A stretch of 64,000 nucleotides of DNA from Corallium rubrum (taxonomy: Eukaryota > Cnidaria > Anthozoa > Scleralcyonacea > Coralliidae), in contig OZ035997.1 of the NCBI GenBank assembly GCA_964035015.1, forward strand, positions 63,888,904 through 63,952,903, given 5' to 3'. The translations under genes were made by a program, and so were the position numbers. This document shows, in pieces, positions 25,088 to 36,528 of this stretch (position 1 is the first letter of the stretch; every line of letters starts with the position of its first letter). Under the pieces are notes generated by a model that saw only the letters and a list, made by a program, of their open reading frames with translations, was not told the DNA's origin and did not search any database.

Positions 25088-26600
25088 TTTTATTAACAGC
25101 GGATTAACGACGGCGCTGATTAGCACAGAATTCTGTATTATTAGCATCAAATTTTATCTTGTCGACAGAACTCGCGTATACAAGCTTCCTCTGCTTTCTT
25201 TCCTTTCTTTCCTTTGTAAATGCCTAATGATAAGTCAAAGCTTTGTAAAAGGAAAAAGCAGGTTTTGTAAGTCACGGAAGAAATCAGTCACCGATAAGAA
25301 AGCTGCGTTTTCAGAGATAAATCTTTATCTTTGAGTGATAAAGGCTCATACTTCAAGCAGGAAAAGCAATGTCCAAAGCTTTTCCCAAACAACCCTTTCT
25401 GCTTTTTTTTCACCAGTTTTGAACAACAGGGTGATTCGCTCGCATTTTTATTGGGCAACAGTAATAGGATTATCTTTATAACCAGAAGGGGCGGAGAATC
25501 ATCAACAGCTGTTAAAATCCCCGCCAAACCTTCACGGCTTGTTTTCTAGTACATGAATTTTGAGTCACACAGGCGTATGTAAGGCAGTCGCGCGTTTTAA
25601 CAGATTTCTACCAAACTTATAAAGGACGTTGGCGAATGTCTGGGCTACAAGATTGTGTTCGCGCGTTTTAGTTATGAAAAAATTGGGTGAGCTGAAGCTT
25701 TTATTTGTCAATTGCTTGTGCCACATTATAGGACGAGAAATAAAATATCCTAACTGCTAAACCACTACATTAATAAAAGAATGCGAACACCCATTTTAGA
25801 ACAAACATTAAGAAGTGTAAATATGCATGATAAATTGAGAGCTTTTTGGTAAAACCAAAGACCACCTTAAACCGTGGCGCGAAAGTACTGTGATTTTAAA
25901 CTGATGAGTTTATCTGCAACAATATTTTATTTCATATTTACTACATCATACGACTGTATACGTCCGTCACATACTTAACTACATTCGGTGCAAATTTGAG
26001 ACAAATCGGGGAAAAATTGAGCGAGCGGTAACAAATTTCTTGAAATGGCTTCCTATGGTATCTTGTAACCTTAAAATATATATATATAAATAAAAAACTC
26101 TAAAACAATTAGGCGAAGTTTTTCAAGTTGTCGTGTAAAATCTCTGTGTACGCGATTTCGTGATGTTTAGTTGTCTCTTTAACATGAAGAAGTTTATTTA
26201 TATTTTTTTTGGTTACACAATATAACTAAACTACATATAATTTTTCAAAACTTACTTTTTGCCGAACAAAGAGAGCTGTAGGCTTGTCGATGTTTTTCAA
26301 CGTCGGATGCTATATCCTTGCAACAGTTGGCAGATAGTTGGTTACCCGTGGAACACAATGTCTTGTGTGCGAGAACCTTATTCTCAAGCACATTCTTTAT
26401 CTTTTTGCAGCATATCGTCTCTGCGCTTGCTGCTGTTACGTACAGTGCGAAGAAACCGAGAAAAATGTTTACGGACATATCTTTAAAGTCTCCCTTCAAC
26501 TACGAGTGTTTTTCAGAACTGTTGATATTCAGGTAGTCCTAACTATTTAATAATAACTCCGCAGGGAGTGAACTGAAACGGAAACTGTCACGAGGTTCTG
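25088..26600. repeat. dispersed repeat block R2, copy 2
   Basis: Homologous to 16248-17860, including the peptide frame and the run into R1. It lacks the 151-bp MITE found at the left edge of copy 1. Confidence 0.8.
26245..26478 (-). CDS. secreted cysteine-rich small peptide, copy 2
   Basis: Paralogue of 17479-17712. It has the same signal-peptide architecture from the Met at 26478 and the same six cysteines, with a handful of substitutions in the mature part. The frame again ends at an aaaaagtaagt donor-like string and an in-frame stop just beyond, so splicing to a further exon is possible. Both copies stay open although the surrounding repeats are decayed. Confidence 0.55.
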   Translation of the reverse strand: MSVNIFLGFFALYVTAASAETICCKKIKNVLENKVLAHKTLCSTGNQLSANCCKDIASDVEKHRQAYSSLCSAKSKF

Positions 26601-28100
26601 ACACATCACCTTGTAGCCACACTCATTTTACATACATCCACCACGACATAACACCACAGTTTACATATTAAATATGCTCGAAAACTTATCTACAAATTAG
26701 CGGCGGTGGAGGTCCCACTACCAACCTTATTATTCAACTACGAGTGTTTTTCAGTACTGCTGATGTTCAGATAGTCCTAACTATTTTATAAGACGTAATT
26801 ACAATAACTCCGCAGGAGGTGAACTGAAACGGAAGCTGTTACGAGATTTTGACAGTAAAAACTTAGCTACTGCACGCACAGCGTTCATGCGTCTACCAGC
26901 CTTTAAAGACGTTACGTGTTAAAAGTAGCCCGGTGTCCCAGGAAATACGTCCCGCCGTAATTTCGCCCCCCCGGGGGCGATATTCCTAGGAAATTCGCCC
27001 TCCCGGGGGGCGAATTTCCTAGGAATATCGCCCCCCTTTAGGAATTTCGCCCTCCCCCTTTTAGTCGCAAAACATAAATCGCCCAAATTGGCAAACATTT
27101 ATATTGCCAACAACACATCCATTCTGGAAGCCAGTCGAGATAAAACTACTACGGCAACGTGTTTGAACACTAGAATTTTATGTCATATACAAAGAACGTT
27201 TGCAAACGACGACGGTTCCCAAGAGTAATTTTAACGCCGTCGTGACTCTGTTGACAACGTGAAAAAGCATTTTCACGTTGCATAGACAACGCGGAACCCG
27301 AGTCACTACAGAAGCCTTGGGAAAGTTTAACCTTACTTTCGCGACTAACATAGATTGAACAAGTGTTTTTCCTCAAGAACTTAAGAACGGAATGAGTCCG
27401 TGCGATTATATATGAATGTATAAATACAACACTATTTAATACCACTCTTAAACTTCCTGCCGTAGCCGTAGTCCGTTGTCAGGATCTTAAAGTCCCTTCA
27501 GAATCGGAAGCACTTCTATCTTTCATAAGAGTACCCTGGTTCCAGAGGTAGAACTGTTATTTTTTGCGTCGCGGTATTGACCAGACAGGCTTTGCGATAT
27601 GTCGATCGATCTGTTTAACGCCGTGACTTTAGCTGCTAGTTCGCCGCTGTACCAGCTTTTCCAACTTTCTATTGTCTATAACTTCACAGGTTGAACGGGA
27701 TTGTCTGACGATCCCTTGAATCTACCGAATCTAGCACTGCAGGTTATTTTTATATAGTCAACTAGTATAATTTTTATAAGATATTAAATTTACTAAACAA
27801 TGTTCTTGTCATGTTTTGAATTTAAATCGAAATCGAGAAGGGGGGGCGAAATTCCTAAAGGGGGGCGATATTCCTAGGAAATTCACCCTCCGGGAGGGCG
27901 AGATTCCTAGGAAATTCGCCCCCCTGGGGGCGATATTCCTGGGAAATTCGTCCCCCCATGGGGAGGGGGGCGAATTTACAGGGGGGGGGGGCGAATTTCC
28001 TGTGACAGGTCCAGAAAACGAGTTTAATATAGTAGCGTATCATATCAAAAGGTCACTGTGTGCTATATGGGATATAGAGTCCCGAGAATTAGATAACTAT
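26500..28100 (-). repeat. dispersed repeat R1, reverse copy interrupted by another element
   Basis: Reverse R1 sequence at 26500-26933 resumes at 28008-28100 (tccagaaaacgagtttaata) and runs into LINE sequence. It is split by the 26934-28007 element. Confidence 0.75.
26934..28007. mobile_element. 1,074-bp element with CCTAGGAAATTCGCC-rich inverted ends
   Basis: Ends are TGTCCCAGGAAATACG and, in complement, TGTCACAGGAAATTCG, with GG on both flanks. Each subterminal zone (26950-27060 and 27835-27990) holds several tandem, mutually palindromic gggggcgaatttcctaggaa units. The middle has no supported gene. The paralogous R1 copy near 18675 gives the empty site. The superfamily is not recognised. 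Confidence 0.75.
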
Positions 28101-29830
28101 CGCCCGATGTTGAAGGCACAAAGTTGGATATGACTATCCTAGAATCCAAAATAAATCATCAAATCAATTCAATTGGTGAAAAACTATCGAAGTTAAGCGA
28201 GGACGTGGCAAAGAAGACTGGAAGTTATGTAAATTCGACACTGCAAGAAATACCAATTACCATTCAACAACATCCCACTGCAAATTTCGGCGCTAATAAG
28301 CGAAGACGCGACAAAGAAGACAAGTAGTTATTTAAATCCCACGCTAATTGAAGTCTCAGATGCCAAACGGCAAAGCGAGGCCATGGCAAAGAAGATTGCA
28401 AGCCGGTTATGAAAATCCAACACCAAAAGAAATCCCAACTGCCAATCAACAAAATTCCACTGATGTGCAAATTTCGACGTTAAGTGAAGGCGTGACAAAG
28501 AAGTTAGGAAGTTGTGAAAATCCTATATTGATCGAAATACCAGTAGCAAATAAGCAACAACTCAGTATCGTACAATCTCCTACTGAGACATGTGGAGAAA
28601 TAATAGACAATACTAACCACGCCAAGAAATTACCAAATAGAAATGGAAATGAACTATTCAAACAACGACAGGAAGAAAAAATACAAGAATGCAGAACTAA
28701 ACATCGCCGTCCGTTTTCGCAACGGCTACCAAAATCGACCCTTGGTTTTGAGCGATCGTCCAAAGAAACCCGCGTTTCGTCAATGTTTCAAAATGGTCAA
28801 TCATCACTTGTATGTTGGTTCAAAGTTTCGTAACGTATCAGCACCTGCCACAGTGTACGATTTACGTAAAGTCGTCTGCCACTCGTCGAGAAAGCGTATG
28901 GTTCCACATAAGGTAAATAGTATGCCCTTTTTCGTGAGCAACCAACGAACCAAACACATTTATATATGAGACACGCCCAGATGTTGGATTGGAGAAAATA
29001 TCTTCAAAAGGTCTGTGAAGTAACAAGGAGTTAATGTCTGTTGACTCTCCTACTATAATGCAGTACAGAATACCAATCAGAGTTACTTTCTCTCCTAATG
29101 TAGTTAATAGTACAGGTTGTAGACGAAATTTGTGTAACCTAATTCAAATTAAATCCACCAAAACTTTGACCAAAGTGAATCAAACAAACAGTAATTCGCG
29201 GCATATTGATGTTACAAAAGAAAACTATACTCCATCTAAGCTCAACATCGCTCATTTAAACATTCGCTCACTAAGAAATGTTGCTCACCTTACCGAAGTC
29301 AGTGAACTTGTAAATTTAAACAAAATCGATGTCCTTACAATTTCAGAAACATGGCTAAATTCCACTGTAGTTAATGGAGAAATTGGTATTGAAGGTTATA
29401 AGATTCACAGACTTGATCGGTTACACAAGAAAGGAGGCGGCGTCTGTGTTTACATCAAGAAAAATATTAAAGCAACTGTTTTAAAAGAACTTTCACAAAC
29501 ATCAGAATCCAACTTTCATCAACACTGGATAAATCTCCAATGTAAGAAAAGCAAGTATGTCATAATTTGCGTGACATACCGACCACCTAACTGTCCCCTG
29601 AATTGTTTCGAGAATTAGTTTAAACCTAACTATGTTCAGCCTTTAACCATGAAAAAAGCGATTTTACTGATTGGGGACCTAAATTGCAATATGATGAAGG
29701 ATGGTCCTGATTATAGAGCACTAACAGATATCACGACTGAGTTAAATCTCACACAAGTGATTAAAACCCCGACAAGAATTACAGACACCTCTCAATTACT
29801 TATTGATGTCATCTTATACACTGTAAATCT
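28101..29830 (+). pseudogene. decayed LINE copy 2: ORF1-like region and EEP endonuclease
   Basis: Close relative of 18786-20540. The endonuclease is better preserved here: HLNIRSLRN, SETWLNS, GGGVCVYIKKN, VTYRPPNCPLNCFEN, then a stop near 29618, then GDLNCNMMKD. The copy is cut at about 29830 before the SDH motif and RT. The 5' junction with R1 is the same as in copy 1. Confidence 0.75.
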
Positions 29831-29993
29831 GGCGGTGTTATTTGAACACCTAACAGGTGTAATGTTACACCGATTTGGTGTAAAATGAAAGTTAACACCA
29901 TTCAAGTGTAACTTAACACACCTAACGTGAGTAGTTACCCCTCCCCCCCCCCCTCATATACTGTACAAAGGGATACCGTCTCATTAAATATTC
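29831..29993. repeat. short GTGTTA/TAACAC inverted-repeat patch
   Basis: Several interleaved gtgtaa and ttacac words form a small foldback between 29838 and 29935, followed by a C-rich run at 29938-29953. Origin unknown. Confidence 0.4.
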
Positions 29994-30067
29994 GGTGTGA
30001 TGCACGGTGTGATGCACGGTGTGATGCGCGGTTTGATGCACGGTGTGATGCACGGTGTGATGCACGA
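29994..30067. repeat. 12-bp minisatellite (cggtgtgatgca)
   Basis: Six near-identical 12-bp units. Confidence 0.9.
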
Positions 30068-30145
30068 AAAGTAATTTGCAAACACGTGATTGATGATATA
30101 AACCTGAGTTTGAATGTTATCATCACACTCGTTTGCTCTTTTTTC

Positions 30146-30453
30146 TGGTTAATGGTACCTTTTGGTTCTGTGGACAGAAACCTAGTTGTGAGTTATTTTG
30201 CCCAGAAGAAGATTGTTACATGTTTGGAAAAGCTGTGGACTCTTTTCGAGCAAGCGGTTGTGTGCATCCGGTGTGTCCTAACCATCAGAAATTTGCGAAG
30301 ATGCGAATGGTTAAAGATAAGATGAAAGCAAGTTATGGAAGACCTTACTTTGTTTGCTCCGAACGACAAAACCTCTGTTCGTTTTGGCAATGGGGGGACA
30401 TCTTCCAGAGTCACAAACCGCTATGTAAACACGGAATGGTGTGTCGTACGCTT
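30146..30453 (+). pseudogene. GRF-type zinc-finger fragment
   Basis: A frame of about 100 residues carries Cys/His-rich motifs: FWFCGQKPSC, CVHPVCPNH, YGRPYFVCSERQ, CSFWQWGD, CKHGMVC. The pattern GRPYFVC...CSFWxWGD is that of GRF zinc fingers, with a second finger beginning as the homology stops near 30453. It could be an exon of a host gene or transposon cargo. There is no start codon or partner domain here. Confidence 0.55.
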
Positions 30454-30957
30454 AACCCTATCCAGACTGGGGGGCGGAAAGTGCCCGCGCGGAATTTAAA
30501 AGTTAATATCTCCTAAACCAGTATAGGTATGGTTCTGAAATTTTATGACTTTTCCTAAATATGTATGGGCTTTATGTGTGAAAAATTGGGTGAAAAAATA
30601 TTACGCCAAAAAAAAGTTACAGCGGAGTCGTGAACACCTTCCAACACTAATTAAATTTCAGCAGACAATTTTTCTTATGTTTCCTTTTATAATAGTTACA
30701 ATAAAAGTAAGCACTTTTTAGAAGATATTGAAAAATTGAACATTTGTTGAACTTATATAATTGTGTATGCTAATTTAATATGTACAATAAATATGTTTGC
30801 ATTTATATCGTGTCATTGACTTTTGTTTATTCATTTACCTCTAACCTTTGTTGCTGTGGAGGTTTACCACAGTTAGCCCTTCGTAATATTTTTCGAAAGA
30901 TTCGCTGTATATCAGCGTGCTGTGGGGGAAAAATTGTGATACAAGCATCCGAATTAG
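30454..30957. other. no gene seen; junction zone upstream of Polinton A
   Basis: Begins with ccctatccagactggggggc, which may be a transposon end, then AT-rich sequence. The left terminus of element A must lie here or further left, but no inverted repeat with the 54-kb side was recognised. Confidence 0.4.
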
Positions 30958-32044
30958 ATGGCGGAACAGTATCTTCACGACCTGTACTGTAACCCAAAAT
31001 GTCCGGCAAGTTTTGCCGGCGTAGATGCCTTATACCGCGTCGTAAAAAGTGACGGGAAATTTCAGACATCCCGAAACAAGATAAAAACATGGTTTAGACA
31101 GCAAGATACTTATACGTTGCATAAACTCTTACGACATAATTTTAAGGGAAATCGCGTTATTGTTGGAGCGATGGACGAGGAGTGGGGGGCAGAGATCTAG
31201 TAATTATGGATTCGCTTAGTAAAACAAATAATGGTTATAAATACGTTTTAACTGTTATTGATGTACTGTCCAAATTTGCGTGGGTGGAACCCATTAAAAA
31301 CAAAGACTGGAGAGAGTTTGGACAATGCCTTTGAAAAGATACTAAAGAAAGGAAGAAAACCTGAAACATTTCATACCGACGACTAAGGAACTGAATTTAC
31401 CAACAAACGCTTTCAAAGGTTATTGAACGACAAACATATTCGATTTTTTACAACACACAACGATACCAAGGCATCCATCGTTGAACGATTTAATCGAACG
31501 CTAAAGGGCAAAATGTGGAAATATTTCACAGCTAAGAATACGATGAAGTATATCGACGTACTGCAGAAACTACTATTCCTACAACCATTGCAGACACCGC
31601 AGTATCGGGATGAGACCGGCTGATGTCAATCGAGAAAACGAGTCCGTTGTGTGGCAAAAACTGCATGGTGATGAGTCCAGCAAACCCATCAAATATAAAT
31701 TCAACATTGGTGACCAAGTTCGGATTAGCAAGGCAAGATGTACATTTAAGAAAGGCTACTTACCTAATTGGACGGAAGAGGTGTTCACCATCACGAAGCG
31801 AGTACCCAGACGACCGCCAGTGTACAAGATCGCCGATTATCACGGAGAAGAATTAGATGGAACATTTTACGAACAGGAATTGCAAAGAGTTACAAAGACA
31901 GATAGTGACTTTTATAGAATAGAGAGAGTAATTACATCACGCATGCGTGGTAAACGTAGAGAATATCTTGTAAAATGGTTAGGCTATCCTGAAGATTTTA
32001 ATTCTTGGGTATCAGCCGAAAATGTAAAAGATTTGACGAAATAA
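30958..32044 (+). pseudogene. Polinton A retroviral-type integrase with chromodomain
   Basis: The N-terminal part (helix-turn-helix-like, QQDTYTLHKL) starts at the ATG at 30958. Catalytic-core pieces follow in shifted frames: MDSLSKTNNGYKYVLTVIDV near 31210, FHTDD near 31375, and ASIVERFNRTLKGKMWKYF near 31470, so D, D and E are all still visible. The C-terminal frame 31610-32044 ends in a chromodomain (YLVKWLGYPEDFNSWV). Breaks: a frameshift near 31195, another near 31320, an in-frame stop at about 31384 and a frameshift near 31570. Confidence 0.85.
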
Positions 32045-32059
32045 AAATTGTTCTTCGAC

Positions 32060-32840
32060 ATGACAACACAGTTCTATTTAACGCTTCCAAGCAATAGTTC
32101 TATGGAATATTTTCCATATAATACTGTAGCTAATTTTAAAGTGAAACTTGCTGAAACTATACAACTGACAGGTGATTGGGAAGTAGCCTTGTCAGAGTTT
32201 TATTATCCCCATACATGGAACACGATTCGAAAAGGTAATCAACAAACGTTTCTCTATAACGCTGGAACAAAATATGACGACACGGGTCTTATCCCAAATG
32301 GTTACTATAACACCATTGCCGATCTCGTAGGGGCTTTAAACCGTAGCATGAACAAAGAGGCACGAGTCAAGATAAAATTTTCTTACATTGCAAGTAAACA
32401 CAAAGTCATGCTTGATGTACCTTAAGGTGGACTGGTGTGGATATCTGGTGATATTGCTACAACACTAGGGTTTCAACAAGACATAGTCATTAAAAAGAAA
32501 ACCCTAAGCCCTTACGTAGCAGACGTTAACGGAGGATTTTCAGCCATGCATGACTGAATGTGTACATACATGCATGTATGTGTACACCGATATCGTGGAT
32601 GCACAAATTGTCAGTGATGTCAAAGTGCCCCTACTCATAATTGTCAATACTCAAGGAAGTTATGGAGAAAACGTGAACGTCAGTCTCCGTAACCCACAAT
32701 ATATTCCTGTCAAGGTGAAGTCCTTCGAATCGATTGAGGTGAATATAAAGGACGACAAAAACGAAAACGTGTCATTTGGCTTCGGGAAGTCGATCCTGAC
32801 ACTTCACTTTAGACAGCAAAGATCTTCGTATTTCATTTAA
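32060..32840 (+). pseudogene. Polinton A penton-like minor capsid protein
   Basis: Begins MTTQFYLTLPSNSS, with GDWEVALSEFYYPHTWN near residue 50. This is the start of the Polinton protein usually regarded as the penton analogue. An in-frame stop lies near 32423. A short insertion with duplicated tgtacatacatgcatg near 32555 breaks the frame. The C-terminal half reads IVDAQIVSDVKVPLLIIVNT and ends ILTLHFRQ. Homology is from family memory. Confidence 0.65.
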
Positions 32841-32849
32841 AAATGAGAC

Positions 32850-33101
32850 ATGAAAGATCTTGCTCAAAAAGGGATCCGTCAGATTACAAACAAATCAGGA
32901 GCCGGTCATAAACGCAAACGGGTGAATTATCCTATAAAAGGCAACACAAGACGTAAAACCATCAGTCGTTCTCAAACTGTGAAGAAGAAAACATCTGTGC
33001 CAACCGAAGCAAAGATCGGACCGTTTATAAAATATAAATCATGTGTCAAGCTTTTAGTGCCCTACATAAAGATTCGTGTGAGTGTGGAAAATCAGAATTA
33101 G
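32850..33101 (+). CDS. Polinton A small basic protein (core/PX-like)
   Basis: 83 residues, strongly basic (GHKRKRVNYPIKG, NTRRKTISRSQTVKKK), lying between the penton-like and major capsid genes. Position and composition match the small adenovirus PX/VII-like proteins annotated in Polintons and adintoviruses. The 3' end overlaps the start of the capsid gene by about 60 bp, and the last 25 codons may be out of the original frame. Confidence 0.5.
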   Translation: MKDLAQKGIRQITNKSGAGHKRKRVNYPIKGNTRRKTISRSQTVKKKTSVPTEAKIGPFIKYKSCVKLLVPYIKIRVSVENQN

Positions 33102-34886
33102 ATTTATTTGTAATACCTACTACACAAGTAGAAATGAATAAAGGATTTTGGGAAGATATAGATCCAGTATGGAGTATTGGAGCTTCAGATACTATTGAGT
33201 TTCTGTGTGCAGCAAATTCTGATGAGTATACCGATTTAGCAAACAGTTACCTACACGTGAAAGCAAAAATAACCAACAACGACGGATCCATTACCAGAAA
33301 TTTGGGACAAGATGGTGGCGCGCGTGCGTATTAAGGACCATAATAATGGAGATTCTCAACAGTAAATAATAAGGAGAGCACATAATAATTCAAATTTTGC
33401 TTAAACGGTGACATATTTCTTCTTTGCCCGACTCCATTTGACTTCAGCATGGACTAAGGAACAGTTATAACTAAAAAATATTTGCTTACTTCGACGACAA
33501 AGTACTTCCCTAGCTCGTCTTATTTTTGCACTGAAAGTGCCACTATCCATAGTGTTAGCCATAGTAATCTTTGCAAACATGTTCCAGAAATTGGCCAAAA
33601 TGATCGACAACGTTACGGGCGATGCGAAGTGCCCGACTCGCGTTGCATTCGGCATGAGTCAGCCTACTTGGAGAGCACATAAAGGTCCTCATTTGTCTCT
33701 AGCATAGTACTTCCAAAAGCGTTTGAACTTGCTTGATTTCACAGTCCTTTACATGCACGATTTAGGCGAATTCTAAAGAACTCAATGACCTGAATAATGA
33801 GAAACACTAGAATACAGTAGAATGACACTCATTAGAAATTCTAGAATACATAATTATATTATTAGGCGAATATAGCTGCTTACCGAGAGCAGCGCACAAA
33901 TGACCCAAATTTTTGGTAATGCTAATCTCGATGAAAATGTTCAAGTCGGACCTGTAAATCTGTGGATGCATGCTTTATTTTCTCAAGTAGAAGTTTACCT
34001 GAACAACAAACTTGTCACACCATCGAGCACTGCTTACCCCTACCGATCGTATATGGAAACTGTACTGAACTTTAGCAAAGACGCAAAATCATCTCATCCA
34101 ACCTCAGCGCTGTTCTATAAAGATCAAGCTGGGAAAATGGATGTCGTGAACCCCGTGGTAGTAGATGCCGATGCAAACAAGGGTTTGAAACAACGGTATG
34201 TTCATGCAAGCCAGAGTAAGTCTGTGGCTATGGAAGGAAGAATCCATTCCGACCTATTTGGACCAGACCGTTATATTCGTGGTACTGTACCCATCAAACT
34301 CAAGAGAGTGCGTTCGAGAAACCCATTTTCACTGGTATCGTCAGCAGATCATCCTGACTTTAAAGTGGTTTTGGAGGAATGTGTATTTCGCGTTCGACGT
34401 GTCAACGTCTCTTCTACAGTTATAATGGCTCATACCCATGCCCTTCAACGTGTCACGGCCAAGTACCCTATCAATCGTGTCAGTTGTAAAGTGATTTCTG
34501 TACCGAGAGGAAATATGTCAGGCAATCAACCAAATATATTTCAAGGCCCTATACCTAATCGAGTGGTTATCGGAATGGTAGATGCATATGCTTATAATGG
34601 TACCTATTCCAAAAATCCTTTCAATTTCCAAAACTACGACATTACTTCTCTTGGTCTAACGGTAAATGGGGAGCATTTGCCTGGAAAACCTCTACAACTG
34701 AAATTTGCTGCCGCGAGAGGAAGTAACTACGTGTCCGCTTTCCAAACCTTATATGCTGGCAGTAACAAGTTATTTCAAAATGATGGCAATGGCATTACAC
34801 GAGATGAGTATGCCAATGGGTACACTCTATTCCTGTTTGATCTGACAACTGATCTGTGCCTAAGCAATCATATTCAACCGATTTAA
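33041..34886 (+). pseudogene. Polinton A major capsid protein (double jelly-roll, F54H12.2-like)
   Basis: The N-terminal part, 33041-33311, contains SELDLFVIPTTQVEMNKGFW and ANSDEYTDLANSYLHVKAKI. The remainder, 33900-34886, contains VGPVNLWMHALFSQVEVYLN, STAYPYRSYMETVLNFSKDA and a C-terminal YTLFLFDLT. These are hallmarks of the Polinton capsid annotated in many invertebrates as F54H12.2-like. An insertion of about 590 bp (33311-33899) separates the halves, so the gene is dead. Confidence 0.8.
33311..33899. mobile_element. about 590-bp non-coding insertion in the capsid gene
   Basis: Interrupts the capsid frame. The string ggagagcacataa occurs twice inside it (near 33373 and 33669). No terminal inverted repeat or coding frame was recognised, so its class is unknown. 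Confidence 0.5.
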
Positions 34887-35022
34887 AACGGAAACGTATC
34901 GATAGAATGTCAGTTTGGGCCGGCTCTGACAACAGCTATAAATATAGTGGTGCTTGGAGAATTTCAAAGTCTTATCGAAATTGACACCAACCGCAACGTT
35001 CTAAGCGACTTTAGCAGTTAAG

Positions 35023-35484
35023 ATGAACACTCTGCAAATCCTAAATGTCTTGAAAAGTGATCCATTTACTGAGACCATATTTAAACATGTGTTACCATCG
35101 GATTGTCTACCAAGTCAGATACCAAGAAGACCTAGAGGCTTTATTCTGAATGTGGATTCTAGTAATGGACCTGGTACGCATTGGGTAGCAATTTATCTCA
35201 CTTCAGATGGAAAAGGGGAATTTATGGACTCGCACGGACAAGAACCCGAATTTATAGCAAAAGCTTTGAAACGTTTTTACGAGTTCATACTATCAGTTTT
35301 ACCTGGAATGAACAGACTTTGCAGTCATTAGGGTCTCGCGTGTGTGGACAATATTGTTTGTTTTTTTGCTTTACATCGATGTAGAAATATAGCCATGTCA
35401 ACAATTGTTGGCATGTTTACTGATAATAAAGAATGGAATGACATGCTAGTTCGTGACTTTATGCGTAAATATTATTATGTGTAA
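35023..35484 (+). pseudogene. Polinton A adenain-like cysteine protease
   Basis: The reading frame from 35023 shows the adenain-type order GTHWVAIYL (His), FMDSHGQEP (Asp/Gly-rich) and, after a frameshift near 35325, SRVCGQYC (catalytic Cys), ending FMRKYYYV. The family (C5) processes capsid precursors in adenovirus and Polintons. All catalytic motifs survive but in two frames. Confidence 0.8.
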
Positions 35485-35558
35485 TAAATACAAGACAATT
35501 ATAATATGTTGTAAAAATATTCTTTTTTGTAATATCAAAAGTTTTACAAGGAATAAAT

Positions 35559-36254
35559 TTATTTAACCCATTTAAATGGATGTAAGTTTTTGTCTCTTCG
35601 TTTCTGTTTTTCTTTTGTTCTTTTTGATGTTGCGGGAGATGACGTCAGGGGCGGGGAGGTGTCTGAAATATCTTTAGTCTTATATTCTCGTACCATGCTT
35701 AAACGATTTTTATTTCTGATAATGCCTTCTGGAACATTCATGTTCCCTAATGCTTTTACGAAAAGCTGCCATCCAGCAGGGTTGAAATTCTTTCGTTGAC
35801 GTAGAGAATCGTTGACCAAGTCAACATCATTTGTACCCGGAATGGGTCGTCCTTTAAACACCATCTGTCCTTGGTCAGTCCATCCTATGAGGTCTTTATT
35901 CGTTTTAAGTTTCTTAACCAACTGTCGAGCTCTTGATTTCATTGTTACAGCTACACTTTCTAAAATGTCAGTTTCTATCTCTCCAGGCAAGTCAGAGGGT
36001 TCTGTTTCAGCAGTCTCTTCTGAATTCACTGATTCTTCAGGAATGGGTGTCGTAGATGGTATGACGTTTACACGTACGGGTCTACTCATGCGTTTATCGT
36101 AATAATTCAGGTAGCGTTGAAGCGACTGATCGTACATTTTGACTTTCTCGTCTTGTGTTATATCTTGACGTTTAAGAAGATTTTGCATTTCTGAATCTAG
36201 TTCATTCACCTGCGCTGTTAAAGGAGTGACCAAGGGTTTCTTTCTATCTGTCAT
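35559..36254 (-). pseudogene. Polinton A conserved virion-region protein
   Basis: An uninterrupted frame of about 230-238 residues with a coiled-coil-like N-terminus (LLKRQDITQDEKVKMYDQSL), an acidic middle, and a conserved tail GRPIPGTNDVDLVNDSLRQR followed by GWQLFVKALG and a basic C-terminus. The family is widespread in Polintons and its role is unknown. The likely original start at 36275 now reads TTG instead of ATG. The next Met (36254) would give a slightly shorter protein. It sits convergent to the protease gene. Confidence 0.6.
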
Positions 36255-36291
36255 ATGTTCTGGAACTAACACCAATTCCTGACGTGTTCCA

Positions 36292-36528
36292 TTATTTGGT
36301 TAAAAAACTTGCCAGTTGTTCAAGTACAGGAGCTAAGAGAAACGGTAGAAAACCTTCGCCTTCTTGTAGAATGACCGTCTTTCTTTTTGTTACTGGATGG
36401 CGCTTATCAGCAACAAACTTAATATGATCGTTATAAGGGGCTAGTTTCCTTGCTGTTTTCTGAGTAATCTTAATTGTTTCACACCACACGTTCAAAAGAC
36501 ACTGTCGAATGGCTTCTAATATATCGTC
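36292..36528 (-). pseudogene. C-terminal part of a small Polinton A protein split by element B
   Basis: Reads DILEAIRQCLLNVWCETIKI through GEGFLPFLLAPVLEQLASF to a stop at 36292. Its N-terminal 33 codons are at 53292-53390 beyond element B, in the same frame and strand. Upstream frame extension into the B terminus is an artefact. Confidence 0.75.
36523..36528. repeat. 6-bp target-site duplication, left (ATCGTC)
   Basis: ATCGTC immediately precedes the AGTAGTATAGGACATGG terminus of B. The same six bases follow the right terminus at 53292-53297. Six bp is the Polinton-type integrase duplication length. Confidence 0.9.

Noticed and set aside
30146-30453. GRF fingers as part of Polinton A
   Set aside because: It lies upstream of the integrase in a separate junction zone and no known Polinton gene set includes it; kept as an independent fragment.
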